A stretch of 64,000 nt of DNA, from positions 868,001 to 932,000 of the forward strand of contig CAJQUW010011532.1 in NCBI GenBank assembly GCA_907163375.1. Reading direction: 5' to 3'. Every line of letters starts with the position of its first letter. Positions within the stretch are counted from its first letter, which is position 1. A program made the translations under genes and the position numbers. Below are positions 22,983-33,778 of this stretch, piece after piece. Origin of the DNA: Prostheceraeus crozeri (Eukaryota; Platyhelminthes; Polycladida; Euryleptidae). The notes under the pieces were generated by a model that saw nothing but the letters and a program-made list of their open reading frames with translations, made no database searches and had not been told where the DNA came from.

Positions 22983-24047
22983 CTAATTTTTTCTTTTTTC
23001 TTCCGGGTGTACAAACACCTCGTCGAAAAGTAAAATGCACTTTCTTTGTAACTGTTCAAGTCTATCAAATACAACATGAGCTATTCTCTCGGAGTAAGAC
23101 TCAGTACCAATGCCAGATACTCTCTCCAAATTCTTAGTCAATGTATTGATGCTTGGAAGACAAGGCAACCGTCGCAATTTGATGTACGAAGCTCGACTTG
23201 CTAAATAAAAATTGAGGGCAATATGCATATTGTTAGATGAATACCGACGACCTTCTGAAGATTTTGCTGATAAGATAAACTGTTCCAGAATGAATTCATA
23301 TTTCGAGTGGTCTAAATCCAGCAATGTAATAGTCTCTGTGATTATTCGAACAACAGCTTCCATTTCCTCAGCTTCATTTGGAGAATAATTTCTCAGTCGT
23401 ATTATAATTGCCTCTAGTTGAGACCACTTTTGTAGTTTGTACTGAAATCCAAGTAAATCCTGTAGAACACTCAATCGCACACCTGTATTCCTCTTCTTTG
23501 CGACAATAGAGTAGTCAGATGATATGATGATCTTATAATCGATGGTTTCATATGAATCATCAAAGAAAAGAAGGCGGATCAAATGATCACTTTTCACAGC
23601 AACACAGTTCGATTCGATGAATTCTCGCTGAGATATTTCATTGCTAAATGCGATAAAATCAGTAGGAATTTCATCTAAAAGCTGAAAAGAGTCAAGTTGA
23701 TCCACTCCAGCACGACTGGATGATGTTACTCTTCTGCTATTGACATTTCTCTCCACAATATTTGCAGTCTGACGTGAAAGGGAAGGTGGACAATCAACGA
23801 ACACTGATGGAGGAGGACAGTCAGGCACATCACGACCAAATATCTTTTTCATAGGAATGTCTTGAGGCCAATGACGGCGACAAACGCCCATATTCTTTGT
23901 TATACTGTCATTAGCGATTACATTAGGCAAAACTGACAGCCACCTGTCTAGTTCGATTGAGTTTGTAGGGAATCTATAGATGGAGCACCTTTCCGAAGTC
24001 GATGAATTGTTGGATTTGCAGCCACCGACACTGCACTTTCGAGGCAT
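22983..24047 (-). CDS. THAP-domain P-element-type protein, catalytic part missing
   Basis: The 354-residue protein starts MPRKCSVGGC and has a THAP zinc finger with Cys5, Cys10, Cys56 and His59 (C2CH), the conserved Trp36 and YRFP. This is the DNA-binding domain of P transposase. A leucine-rich helical stretch follows near 190-260. Residues 270-345 (RRYSSNNMHIALNFYLASRA, LPSINTL, ILLFDEVF) correspond to the start of the RNase-H-like catalytic core of P/THAP9 transposases, including the first catalytic Asp. The frame stops nine residues later, so the rest of the core and the GTP-binding region are absent, or lie beyond an unseen intron: GAG/GTGTTT just after the Asp could be a splice donor. 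The frame itself has no break. Such a product could bind element ends without cutting, as the KP repressor of Drosophila does. That role is inference. A Tigger sits 58 bases upstream of the start and separates the gene from its own 5' end. Confidence 0.83.
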   Translation of the reverse strand: MPRKCSVGGCKSNNSSTSERCSIYRFPTNSIELDRWLSVLPNVIANDSITKNMGVCRRHWPQDIPMKKIFGRDVPDCPPPSVFVDCPPSLSRQTANIVERNVNSRRVTSSSRAGVDQLDSFQLLDEIPTDFIAFSNEISQREFIESNCVAVKSDHLIRLLFFDDSYETIDYKIIISSDYSIVAKKRNTGVRLSVLQDLLGFQYKLQKWSQLEAIIIRLRNYSPNEAEEMEAVVRIITETITLLDLDHSKYEFILEQFILSAKSSEGRRYSSNNMHIALNFYLASRASYIKLRRLPCLPSINTLTKNLERVSGIGTESYSERIAHVVFDRLEQLQRKCILLFDEVFVHPEEKRKN

Positions 24048-24105
24048 CGTAGTAGGATGATATTCGGCGTAATATTCGAAGATAAGGATGTCGGTGAAGT
24101 TAATA

Positions 24106-25937
24106 CCGTATTTACTCTTTTTGAAGCCGAGCCTCTAATAGTAGTCGGCCTCCAATAGAAGCCGGGGTAAACGGTACTAGAAAAAAATAGAAGCCGGGCC
24201 TCCAATAGAAGCCGGGTATAAATAGAAAAGTTTTATTCATTGTAATGCAGTATGCAGTATGCAGTCGCAGGTCGTAACATGGATACTGTCGTCAACTTGA
24301 TTAACTGATGACTCATTTGTTCTCATGTCTTGCCTTACGAATGGGATGGGCATCATTTCATTCTGGACAGTAAGGGGTGACAGTGATGTCAGCAAAGCGA
24401 AGACAGTACACGATCTGTGAGAAAATTGCAGCTATAGATTTTGTTAAGCATCATAGTGTTGAAGAGACTGCCAGAACTTTTAAAGTTGATGGAAAACAAA
24501 TAAGAGAATGGAGAAAACAAGAAAACGATATTCGGAAGGTGGCGTCTGATCAAAAAGGCAATCAAAAACGAAAGCGTTTGACAGGGGCTGGACGACGAAT
24601 ACAATCTGATCTTTTGGAAGAAAAATTGCGCGCTTGGATAGTGGAGCAAAGAGACAGACGACTTAGAGTCTCCAGAAAAAATGTTCAGAAGATGGCGCAA
24701 ACCTTATCAGTTGAATTGTCGTTACCCACGAACTTCAAGGCAAGTCATGGTTGGCTTAGCAAATTTCTATCGCGAAATCAATTTGTCATGAGGTCAAGGA
24801 CTACTATATGTCAGAAAGTTCCTGCTGATCATCAAACTAAACTGGTTCAATTTGTTCTATATATTCGACAAATGAGAATGAAAAATGACTATCCTCTGGA
24901 AAGCATATACGCAATGAATGAGACCCCGGTATGGCTGGAAAGTTGCGGATCAAGAACGATCGCAAAGAAGGGATCTTCAGATGTACCATTGAAAAGTGCA
25001 GGTCATGAAAAAGTCAGGGTTACGGTAATTCTGACTGGACGTGGTGATGGAGTCAAACTGAAACCATTCATCGTTATCCCTAGAAAGAGACCTATAGCGG
25101 AGTTGAATAATATGAGCGATGTTGTCATTCAATACAACACAAAAAGTTGGATGGACGATTGTCTTACAGCAGAATATTTGAAACGAGTGGTTGGAGAATT
25201 TTCCTTTACCAAGCAATTAATGGTGTGGGATGCTTTTCAGATGTCATATTTCACAAACAACTCAGTCTGTTCTTCGGAGATTAAGAATACAAACAGCTGT
25301 GATTCCAGGAGGGTGCACGGGACTTATTCAGCCAGCTGATGTAAGCTGGAATCGATCACTGAAATCACGAATTCAAAATAAGTATGATCAATTGCAAAAT
25401 ATCGGAGAACATTCATTTACCAAGAATGGGAATATGCGACCACCTTCATTCTATCAATTGGTTGATTGGGTACGAGAATCGTGGAATGCGATACCTAATT
25501 CTCAAATATCTGACTGACTCAATGAAACAATGTGGTATCACGAACTCTTTGGATGGTTCGGAAGATTCACAAATATCTTGCTTTAAACCTGGCCGAGGTT
25601 GTGAGGATGGTTTGACACAACTGGCTTCCTCGATGAGTGAACTCAATGTAGCTGAAAATGAAGTTGAAAGTGACTTTGAAGAAGATCTCCTTGCGATCGA
25701 TTGTAGTGACGATGACAATATTTCATGGTGCGACAGTGATGAATCCAATTGACAGGGTAAGCTTCGTTAATCACTAAAATAAAGAATTTTACATCATAGT
25801 TATAGAGTTCTTATCTTAGTTATGTCGATTAAAAAAATAGAAGCCGGGCCTCTAATAGAAGCCGACCTCTAATTGAAGCTGGGGTAAATCTAACTTTAAA
25901 AAATAGAAGCCGGGGGCTTCAATTGGAGAAAATACGA
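24106..25937 (+). mobile_element. Tigger/pogo DNA transposon
   Basis: Termini are CCGTATTTACTCTTTTTGAA on the left and, inverted, TCGTATTTTCTCCAATTGAA on the right, flanked by TA (24104-24105 and 25938-25939). Subterminal zones at both ends repeat a GAAGCCGGGCCTCTAATA motif several times in direct order. The element carries one pogo-type transposase gene with two frameshifts. It is inserted in the 5' region of the P-type element and is thus the youngest layer of the nest. Confidence 0.88.
24386..25752 (+). pseudogene. pogo/Tigger transposase (POGK/jerky-like), frameshifted
   Basis: From the ATG at 24386 the protein has an N-terminal CENP-B-type helix-turn-helix (KIAAIDFVKHHSVEETA), a second DNA-binding domain (about 70-140, GWLSKFLSRN) and a DDE_1 catalytic core. 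The first catalytic block reads YAMNETPVW, so the usual Asp is Asn (about residue 178). The second, LMVWDAFQ, keeps Asp (about 282). The third, IPGGCTGLIQPADVSWN, keeps Asp but lies in another frame. One base too many near 25236 shifts the frame, and a second shift occurs near 25500, after which the tail CGITNSLDGSED and an acidic end to 25752 are read. With two shifts and a lost catalytic residue, the copy is inactive but only mildly decayed. Confidence 0.85.
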
Positions 25938-26752
25938 TATTGGAAGAGTAAAAGCACCAACACTCGCTCGGGTGTTGTGCAGTTCTTCGGAGAGACTCAG
26001 AGAAAGTGTTTCCGCTGCATTGGCTTAGCTATTCGACAACAAGTGCTACTGTGTCGCGTGATGTTATTGTTTATGAGTGACTCAGCAGACCTCCAGCTCT
26101 TCCTCACACTTGCCGAGTTGATCGTCCCGGCCATATCTATTTTTAGTAGTCCCTGGTTTGAATCATTGTCGATCGATTTCTTATCTTTCATTGATACATC
26201 ATCAGGGCATTAAGCTACACATGAGGTTTGTATACAAATAAAAATGATCAGAAAACATACGGTATTTAAGACGAGCTAAAATGAAATTGGCAGTGGAATA
26301 TAATGGAGAGGCAATTGCATATTTACAATTACCTCTATTCTTCTTATCTTCTATCCTTCTATTCGGTATACAATAAAAAGATATAGGGCCTACAACGGAA
26401 TAATAATCTCATTCGTTCAATGAATTGTCGCATAGTTGAATCCATATTGATCAAAATGCATGAATTTAATAGTTCATTGAGCGAATGCGATTCTTTTGCT
26501 CTACATTGCATATCTTTTTATTGTAGGCCTACTGAATAGAGATAATTGTAAATACACAATGTCTTCTCCATTCTGTTCTATTATATTATAATTTTCATTT
26601 TAGCTGCTCTTAACTGTGTTTTCTTGATCATTTTTATACAAACTTCATTTTGATGATTACAAGTTGATGCCCTGATGATGCATGAAAATAAGATGAGAAA
26701 TCGATCGACAATGATTCAAGTGTTCGTTGATTAATAATTTTTGGGCGTGCAG

Positions 26753-27487
26753 TCTGCGATCATTGAAATTAATTTATTGCGTTCTGCTGCAATTAAAATT
26801 GAGATTGCAGGCCATTTCAATTGCAATTAATTTTGATAATTACTATCCTAAGCGCGATATCTATACTATGATTACATACATGATCCTGAAGGACATGATT
26901 AATATGTGCTAACAATGATGTTAAGCGTTATAGAGATATCTCGTATATTCACTCAACTTCGATATAAAAGCTGATAGATTAATTTGTCTGAGATTTCTTA
27001 TGCGATAAATTATCAAACTCTATGTGATAAACTGTGAACCAAAGAACAAAACATTATCATACAACCTTTTATGTGCATGAATGTGCACGTCATAGAAATC
27101 GATGATGTCATTATTTTCACTTAAACAGGAAATCACACCTTATCGGTCATCAAGATTAAATTACCTGAAACTTAAATGAACTACTGCCTATTCAAATTCA
27201 GAGGCCATTTCAAGTCATTTTATTGACTTTCATTGTACAACAACAGCAACTAAATAGAATTTTAATAGTTGAACAGAAGATTTCTATAATTTATTTGAAA
27301 TCACCGCTTTAAAGTTGATTATAAAGCTGGTTTTGACTTTCTTGTTCAAGTAAACAACTTACATGCCAGAAACACACAAATAGTGTAATTCTACTATAAT
27401 TCTACTAAATTCTACTCTAATACATATGGTCAATTTTTGAATTTCTAGCAATTAACTAAACTTAAAAAGAAAGATTTAGAAAACATT
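26753..27487. other. Stretch without recognisable gene
   Basis: AT-rich non-coding DNA. Confidence 0.4.
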
Positions 27488-27724
27488 TTGATAAAAGGAA
27501 ATGAAATTAATTTATCTTTCGACGCACAGACAATTTGTTTTTATTTCGCAATACACATTTCGGCGAACCGCCCTTCTCAATCAGATATTTAATTTACACA
27601 TAATTTGATATACTGTAAATTAAATATCTGATTGAGAAGGGTGGTTCGCCGAAATGTGTATTACGAAATAGAAACAAATTGTCTGTGCGTCGAAAGATAA
27701 ATTAATTTCATTTCCTTTTATCAA
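27488..27724. repeat. Near-perfect long hairpin (MITE-like)
   Basis: Two arms of about 108 bases, starting TTGATAAAAGGAAATGAAAT and its complement, differ at only a few positions and are separated by a loop of roughly 20 bases. The transcript would fold into one long hairpin. No target duplication is clear. The high arm identity implies recent origin or ongoing arm correction. Confidence 0.85.
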
Positions 27725-28645
27725 GATGTCAATTTTTGATTTCCCCAGTTCTTATCAACTGTTTTCCATGAATGTCCATTTCTACGAGTATTCGTCACAT
27801 AGATATAAGCAGTTGGGAAAGGGAGGTTGTTTCGAATATTTCTAAGTTACATAATCAGCTCACTGCCTCTATTTTCGTTAGAAGTCATCCTAATTAAACG
27901 AAACATAGGCTTAAAGCTGATCTATTATCTATTCCATTTGTCTGTCATACCATGTGACACTCGTGCTACGCAGGATGTTATGTCACATGTCGAAAACATT
28001 TGTATCTGGTAGTAAATTAACAAGCAACAACGAGAATTTAGTGATCTATCTCAAAACATCTGATCGCTTAATGGCGTTTAATTATCTTATTTTCTAGAGA
28101 CAATGAAATAAAATATCAAAAATAATCAATCAAATTGCTCATGAGACTAACACGTCAAAGCCAGCAATTAAATCAGCAAATTAATGGATAGTTAAAACAG
28201 ACTGAATCATCAATCCGAGTATGTGATTGAGTCAGCTTTATGAAACATCGAACAGATGATGGCATTAAGAGATTTGAAGTTTATTTAGAAGAATTAGACT
28301 ACATTACAATTACAGCTGCAACAAATTCAAATGTAACAACACGCAAATCCTGTTAAAGGTATAGTCAACATAAATAACCAACATGAGTGAATCAATTTGA
28401 ATCCTAATCTCAATTCCCCATATTACACTACTACCATGAAGTTCTAGGATTATGCAGAATTTCTCTTATAATTCATATCAAAATTGCACCAATCCATCTT
28501 CAACTGGAAACGCTTCAATTTTCAAATCGCATGGTATCAGCTTGTCACATACATTGTTTCATCTAATTGGTCGTCATCCTCTCGAAAATGTTAGAATAAA
28601 TTATTTCTCAGATCTCTCGTTGCATGTCTATGGAAGGATATTGTA
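27725..28645. other. Stretch without recognisable gene
   Basis: No supported gene. Short frames only. Confidence 0.4.
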
Positions 28646-29077
28646 CACTGTAAACCGTAGACCGACAATTATCCTACAAAATTACTGACAAAATCAACCG
28701 ACGATTGTCACCTCCAATATCCTGCGATATCCGACGAATTTGTAGGTTCTCCAACGACATCGAAACAGATGCTTTGTATGCAAATTAACTAAACAAAAAC
28801 TGTTGAATATTGATTGATTTTTTCGATTAGTGACTGCTTGACTTTTGGGCAATCTGTGTTATTGTGTGGCAAAACCATGATTTATTTTGACATGATATGA
28901 TTAATTGCCTACATTTTTGATAAAATTTAAGCTATAATTCATTGCTATTCATTTTGTCTCTTTTTGTCAGATATTGTAGGTGTTCAGTGGCAATCATCCT
29001 ACAAGAACTAACAATGACCGACAAAATAGATTTTGTAGGATAAATGTCTGTCAATTGTCAGTCAACGGTTTACAGTG
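28646..29077. mobile_element. Tc1/mariner-type MITE
   Basis: The left end CACTGTAAACCGTAGACCGA and the inverted right end CACTGTAAACCGTTGACTGA match, and both are flanked by TA (28644-28645 and 29078-29079). Further inverted similarity (ATCCTACAAAAT, TGACAAAAT) continues inward. The 432-base element has no gene and would depend on a transposase from elsewhere. Confidence 0.83.
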
Positions 29078-29079
29078 TA

Positions 29080-30149
29080 TGGATGATGCTAAGATCTATC
29101 TTTGGAAAGTTCTCCGAACTGAGATTTTCGAATTATGCTCAACAGAATTATAGCATTTTGTTCCTTGCCCACTATTTTTCACTTTGAATTAAACTGCGAA
29201 GGTATTTAATGCTTGGTGAATCTAGCAGCTGTAATCAAGGCTGCAATCTATTGCGTTATTGACTCGACGGTCGTCCAAACGATTGACAAAATAATTATAC
29301 TTTGTAGGAGATAATGCAAGTAACATTTCTAATAAAGGCATGACAATAATTTAAGATCACTAAGTAAAATGCAAGCAAATAGAAAAATTGGAAATTTAAA
29401 TTTGCTTATGCTGCATCCAGCGTAAACAAAGTTCAGAACAATAGGAAAATTTCAGCTTTACATCAAATGTTGCGAAAGCTGAAAGAAATTTAAGTATTAC
29501 TATATTGTAGTAACACGTGACACTGATGATTCAATTAAATAATCTTTTGCAAGGAGTAGAGAATTTGGGCATTAAAAACAACTTTCTTACTTTATTTTGT
29601 ATCAAATTATCTTTATGAATGACATCACTGTACAATACACAAGATGAGAAACATTCGAAGTGTCTTGAAGACTCAATAGAAACATTTTATACAATGAAGG
29701 AAAGACAGTTTTCATTCATATTTACAAGTAATCTGCAGGTCGTCACTTTCGAGTTCATCAATGTTTTGTTGATCCGAGCAGTTACTTTTTATGAAAATAG
29801 CTTTCTTCTCCGATTGTGGTGAACATGAGCATGAGTGTGAAGATTTTGATGTACTATCCGATTGAAGTATCTGAAATGGGGGAGTTAGCAGTCAAACATT
29901 TTTCTCATTTAATAAAGAATAATATAGTACATGCCAAGCGATGCTGTGGTAACGCATTTATGGCTTCTCCTTTTCTGCAGTCAATAGGCAAACTTTAGTT
30001 CAACTTATGTTATTAATGATATGAACATACACATAACATACACAACAATTGTCGAAGAGTGCATAGGGCATGCATGCATGAAAATTATTTTAGAAATAGC
30101 AATGGAGATTTGAAATATTGAATGTTTGCCATAAATGGATTCGTAATCG
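29080..30149. other. Stretch without recognisable gene
   Basis: Short frames at 29619-29998 do not resemble known proteins. Confidence 0.4.
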
Positions 30150-31760
30150 AATAAAAGCACGACACGGTCAAAAAAATTCGAAGGATCCAGGAAATGGAAG
30201 ATACCAAAGTTAAACAACTGCCCTAGTGGAGAATCCTGTAAATAATTAGGTAATTAAAAGTCATGACGAATGAATACTAACTACATAGAGTAACCTACTC
30301 CAGCACAGAGTAGGAATAGAAATACGAATAAAGGCTAGCCGACCCAACTTAAGACGGGAAGGAAAATAAATTGAAACCTATAATCAATTTTTGTCTTTAC
30401 AATCTAGTAACTAAAATGACAGTTCGTCATGGACTTCACGATGAGCCAACTTAAAAATAACAAATGGTGAAAATTATGAAACCAAAATTAAGTTTGCCAT
30501 GTATGGAGTCATCAGGAAGGAACCATGTAGCTGCATGAAGCCACATAAGCCCTAACCTCCAACCTATACCACATGGCGGGGCCAGGCCAACCATATCGAA
30601 TGCACGATATGGAAGGTCTCTCCAAGTCTGAGGAAATATGGTTGAACCTAGCAGAAAATATTTTTTTGGAATTTTTGAGAAAAAAAGGAAGCAAATGAAT
30701 CTGGAAGAGGTTTTTGTCCAACATATCAATGCTGGAAGGTATCTGGCGGAGCGAAAAACAACCAAACATATAAACAAGGAACTTATTCCTCGAGAAGAAC
30801 TTTATGCAAGAATTAACTAGCGGATTAACCTTATAACCCTTCCTTTGAAGATATTGAAAATGCCCTTAGCTCTTGATGTGAAGGCGGAAGCATCAGATAA
30901 AATCCTGGCGAACCTGATGAGTTGGGCAGCAAAGATGTTTAAGCCAGTGTTCAAAGGCATATTACTCTCGGGGAAAGTATACAGCACCACTGGGAAGCTG
31001 AACTCATCAACCTTATGGCAAACCTCTGTGGTGTATAGGCCATCATTTTGGATCTTGATTTTAACATCCAAATAAGTTACGGATTTTGTTGTTGTTACCG
31101 CTTCTGCTAGCTAAAAGATCTATCGCATAGATTTCAGGAAGGATCTTATCAAAATGTTTGTAACTAATAACAGTGAGGAATTGGACTTTGGAGCAGCAGT
31201 GATATCCTCTATATTTCTTATTCGAGACGAAGGTTCTATAATAGCCAATGCAGATGAAGCTTTTGGAACTGCTGAAAATCAACTCACATAAGTCTCTCAA
31301 GGAGTCCTTAACCTGGTCTAAATTAAGGTTCGCATAGAGTGTGGAGAAATTATGTAATTGTAAAGAGTGGCAATTCAAACCCGACATCCTGTCCAGAAAA
31401 TCCCCAGAAGAGTTAACGCTCCAGAAGGCGTTCACACACGAATTATGCTTGATGGAAAGGCAATGACAACTAAACTTGTCCCGGACCAATTGCAAACTTT
31501 TGTTCACAAGTATGGCCAAATATTTGGAAGTACTGTTCCTGGCACCAGCTATGAATCTGCTCTTATACGGATTTTGGCATCCAGAAACGTTTAGGTAAAA
31601 CCATAAACTTATCTTTAACCGTTATGCCGAAGGAATCCTTGAAGGCGATGCATTGTTCGGCAATTATGTCATCAACGGAAGATATAATCGGTGCGCAAGT
31701 AAAAAAACATACATACATCAATTTCTCGTTTGAAGCTTGCGGATTTCTGAATATTGTCTC
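30150..31760 (-). mobile_element. Penelope-type retroelement, 5'-truncated (copy B)
   Basis: The minus strand holds reverse-transcriptase sequence followed by a non-coding tail shared with 13732-14138. The tail ends near 30150, in the same place as copy A. The 5' part is missing. The order of RT blocks fits the telomerase-related RT family seen in Penelope-like and similar elements of marine invertebrates. The assignment to Penelope-like rather than another RT group is tentative. Confidence 0.65.
30817..31700 (-). pseudogene. Reverse transcriptase fragment of Penelope-type element
   Basis: From the 5' side: VLPKRFWMPKS near 31600-31640 (an LPxxYWxPKxHK-like block), then in 31061-31519 FWSVNSSGDFLDRMSG and LHNFSTLYANLNLDQVKD, which match the usual DFSTLYTTLPH block, then in 30817-31071 LDVKIKIQNDGLYTTEVCHK and GLNIFAAQLIRFARI, matching the thumb blocks FLDLDI..GxLxTxLYdK and YGVYISQLIRYAR. 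The central catalytic part, including the YxDD box, is absent between 31061 and 31130, so the copy is internally deleted as well as frame-broken. No activity is possible. Confidence 0.7.
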
Positions 31761-33778
31761 ATAAACACTGTAGTCATATAAAATCGAATTAATAATATGC
31801 TGATATCGTGATTACAAAATGGGTGATGACACGGAAATCAATTTGAATTCGAAATTGAATTTCTCATAATTTTGAATGATATTTAAGCATGTTTATCCAA
31901 CAGTTGAGCAACAGATCCAATAAGCTTTCCGTCGCAAGGAATACCGAAGAGTGAGAATCGAAATGGCTGTTCTGAACAGGAGATACTTAAATTATGTCAT
32001 GCCATCATTATGTTGACTGACTATCTTCAATTCAATGATCATTCACAGAGGAGGAATTAATCAATTTCTGATCGCTCCTTATAAATTACTGCCAACATCA
32101 CGCTGCAATCATAAAATTGTCAAGATTATTTTGTTCATCCATCGACAGTCAAACGCCATTATGAACGAAGAGGGAGAGAAAGTTATCAAGAATACTCTTC
32201 AATGGGGATATATTCCTATTTAACACGAAATCTCTTAATTCTAACCTCCTAATTGTCTAACTCTCTAAATTCAGACTACAAGATAGATAATGGAAGCACA
32301 GTTTCGAAACAGAGAGTTTTCTCTACTACATTGAATTAAAAGTAATTATTCCGTTGAGCTAGTAGCATTAGACATCCTTCATAGTACCATCGATCTTAGA
32401 GGAAATTAATCACAGAAATGTATATTATTAACTGTTGCTTTATCATTATGAATATTCTATTCTTGATAAGCATTTTTGATGGTTTAATGACAATTGAAAA
32501 AGTAATTACATGAAAAATAGTATTTTGGAAGATATTTACAAATGTAGCATACACATGGCTTGAATGGTTGTGGCTTTATTATTGTACAGTATGCACATGC
32601 ATGAAACGGGCAATATGATTGATTCATTCTGTTAAATACTCAACATCTATTGCAAATATAAATATAAAGACTCTTATATTTTTAAAAATTCAAGAAAGTT
32701 TATTGCTGAATGATTCGATTTAAAAAGCAAACAGAAGAAAATAGAAAGCAGCAGTTCATGTTCGCAGCGATGATCATATTGAGGAACTTCAATAATGAAT
32801 CTCATGCCAAAGGTAAATCGATGATAATGCAAATCAAAGGGAAGGATAGGATGCAGACATGACAGCGTTACTATTTGTGGCACTGTTTGTAGACAAACAT
32901 GATTTGCATAAAATGTAAAGCGGCATGTATTTTCCCTTTAAAGGCTTGTCTCAGCACACCCTCAACTATTTATCCTTTATGTATGAGAAGATCGGTTGAA
33001 AATATAGCCAACATATGCACAGATGCAGTAATATGATAAAGAAAGCAGCGAGCATACAAAGAGAATTCAATTGTTCCTACCTATAATAAACGAATAATCA
33101 ACAATAAAATGTATAGTTGACTTGAAAATGATCGGTTTCGTTCGCCGTTGTTATGGTTATTTAATAGTTACGTTATTGCTTGTATCTGTAGACGTTTTGA
33201 ATTTTGTCGTTAGTCTTTATGCCTTCTGTCACACCCTTCACGCACGACCTTTCGTTTCAAATGGGATTGTGAGACTTACGCATTAAATTTTAAAATGCGT
33301 ATTGTACTTATTCACTTTATGTCACGAAATGCTCATTAATCCCCCATTCAATGTATCATATTTGTTTTTGGACTAACAGTATTCTCATTTACGAGTACTT
33401 CTTATTAAATACAGTCAAACAGTGTAAGGTACATTTGATGAACATAATTATATTCAGCATTTTCGGAGTTGCGACTTGAATGGATGCCGTACAGCTGAAA
33501 AAGGCAAGTTATTTTCATCATGTTTGCAATTTTAGTAATGATTTTCTATACTAATCTAGTTTAAATTTTAAGTAAAGCTGCATTCATAGTTTCTAATATT
33601 TGATAAAACACAACAACTAATAGTAGCCTATGATGCTTCTAATTTTATTATCAATTTGTAATGCTGAAGTTGAAAGAGGATGTGTTAGTAATGAGGAAAC
33701 ATCACTAAAAAGTCAAAATAAAACGTTTTAACGAAATGGATAAAATTTGAATAATGATTGTCATGAGCACACTTCTCT
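31761..33778. other. Stretch without recognisable gene
   Basis: AT-rich DNA. Frames at 32035-32223 and 32674-32883 are short and unlike known proteins. Confidence 0.4.

Larger units (their letters stand above)
22627..26155 (-). mobile_element. P-superfamily DNA transposon, internally truncated, hosting a Tigger
   Basis: The ends are inverted repeats of about 33 bases beginning CAGGGACTACTAAAAATAGA on both sides, 22 bases being identical. GTTTGAA directly precedes the left end and follows the right end, a 7-base target duplication in line with the 7-8 bases of P elements. The gene inside encodes a THAP/P-transposase-like protein. Subtracting the Tigger insert (24106-25937 plus one TA) leaves about 1.7 kb, far less than a full P element, which fits the truncated gene. 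Confidence 0.85.
22588..26752. repeat. Foldback (long inverted repeat) element, split by later insertions
   Basis: The right arm (about 26440-26752), inverted, matches the left arm (about 22588-22626 joined to 26163-26430). Shared stretches include TGAATCATTGTCGATCGATT, AAAAATGATCA and CAATAAAAAGATAT. The left arm is interrupted by the P-type element 22627-26155. Without the insertion the foldback would be about 630 bases. Arms differ at many positions and by small indels, so it is older than the P insertion. No gene is inside. Confidence 0.75.
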
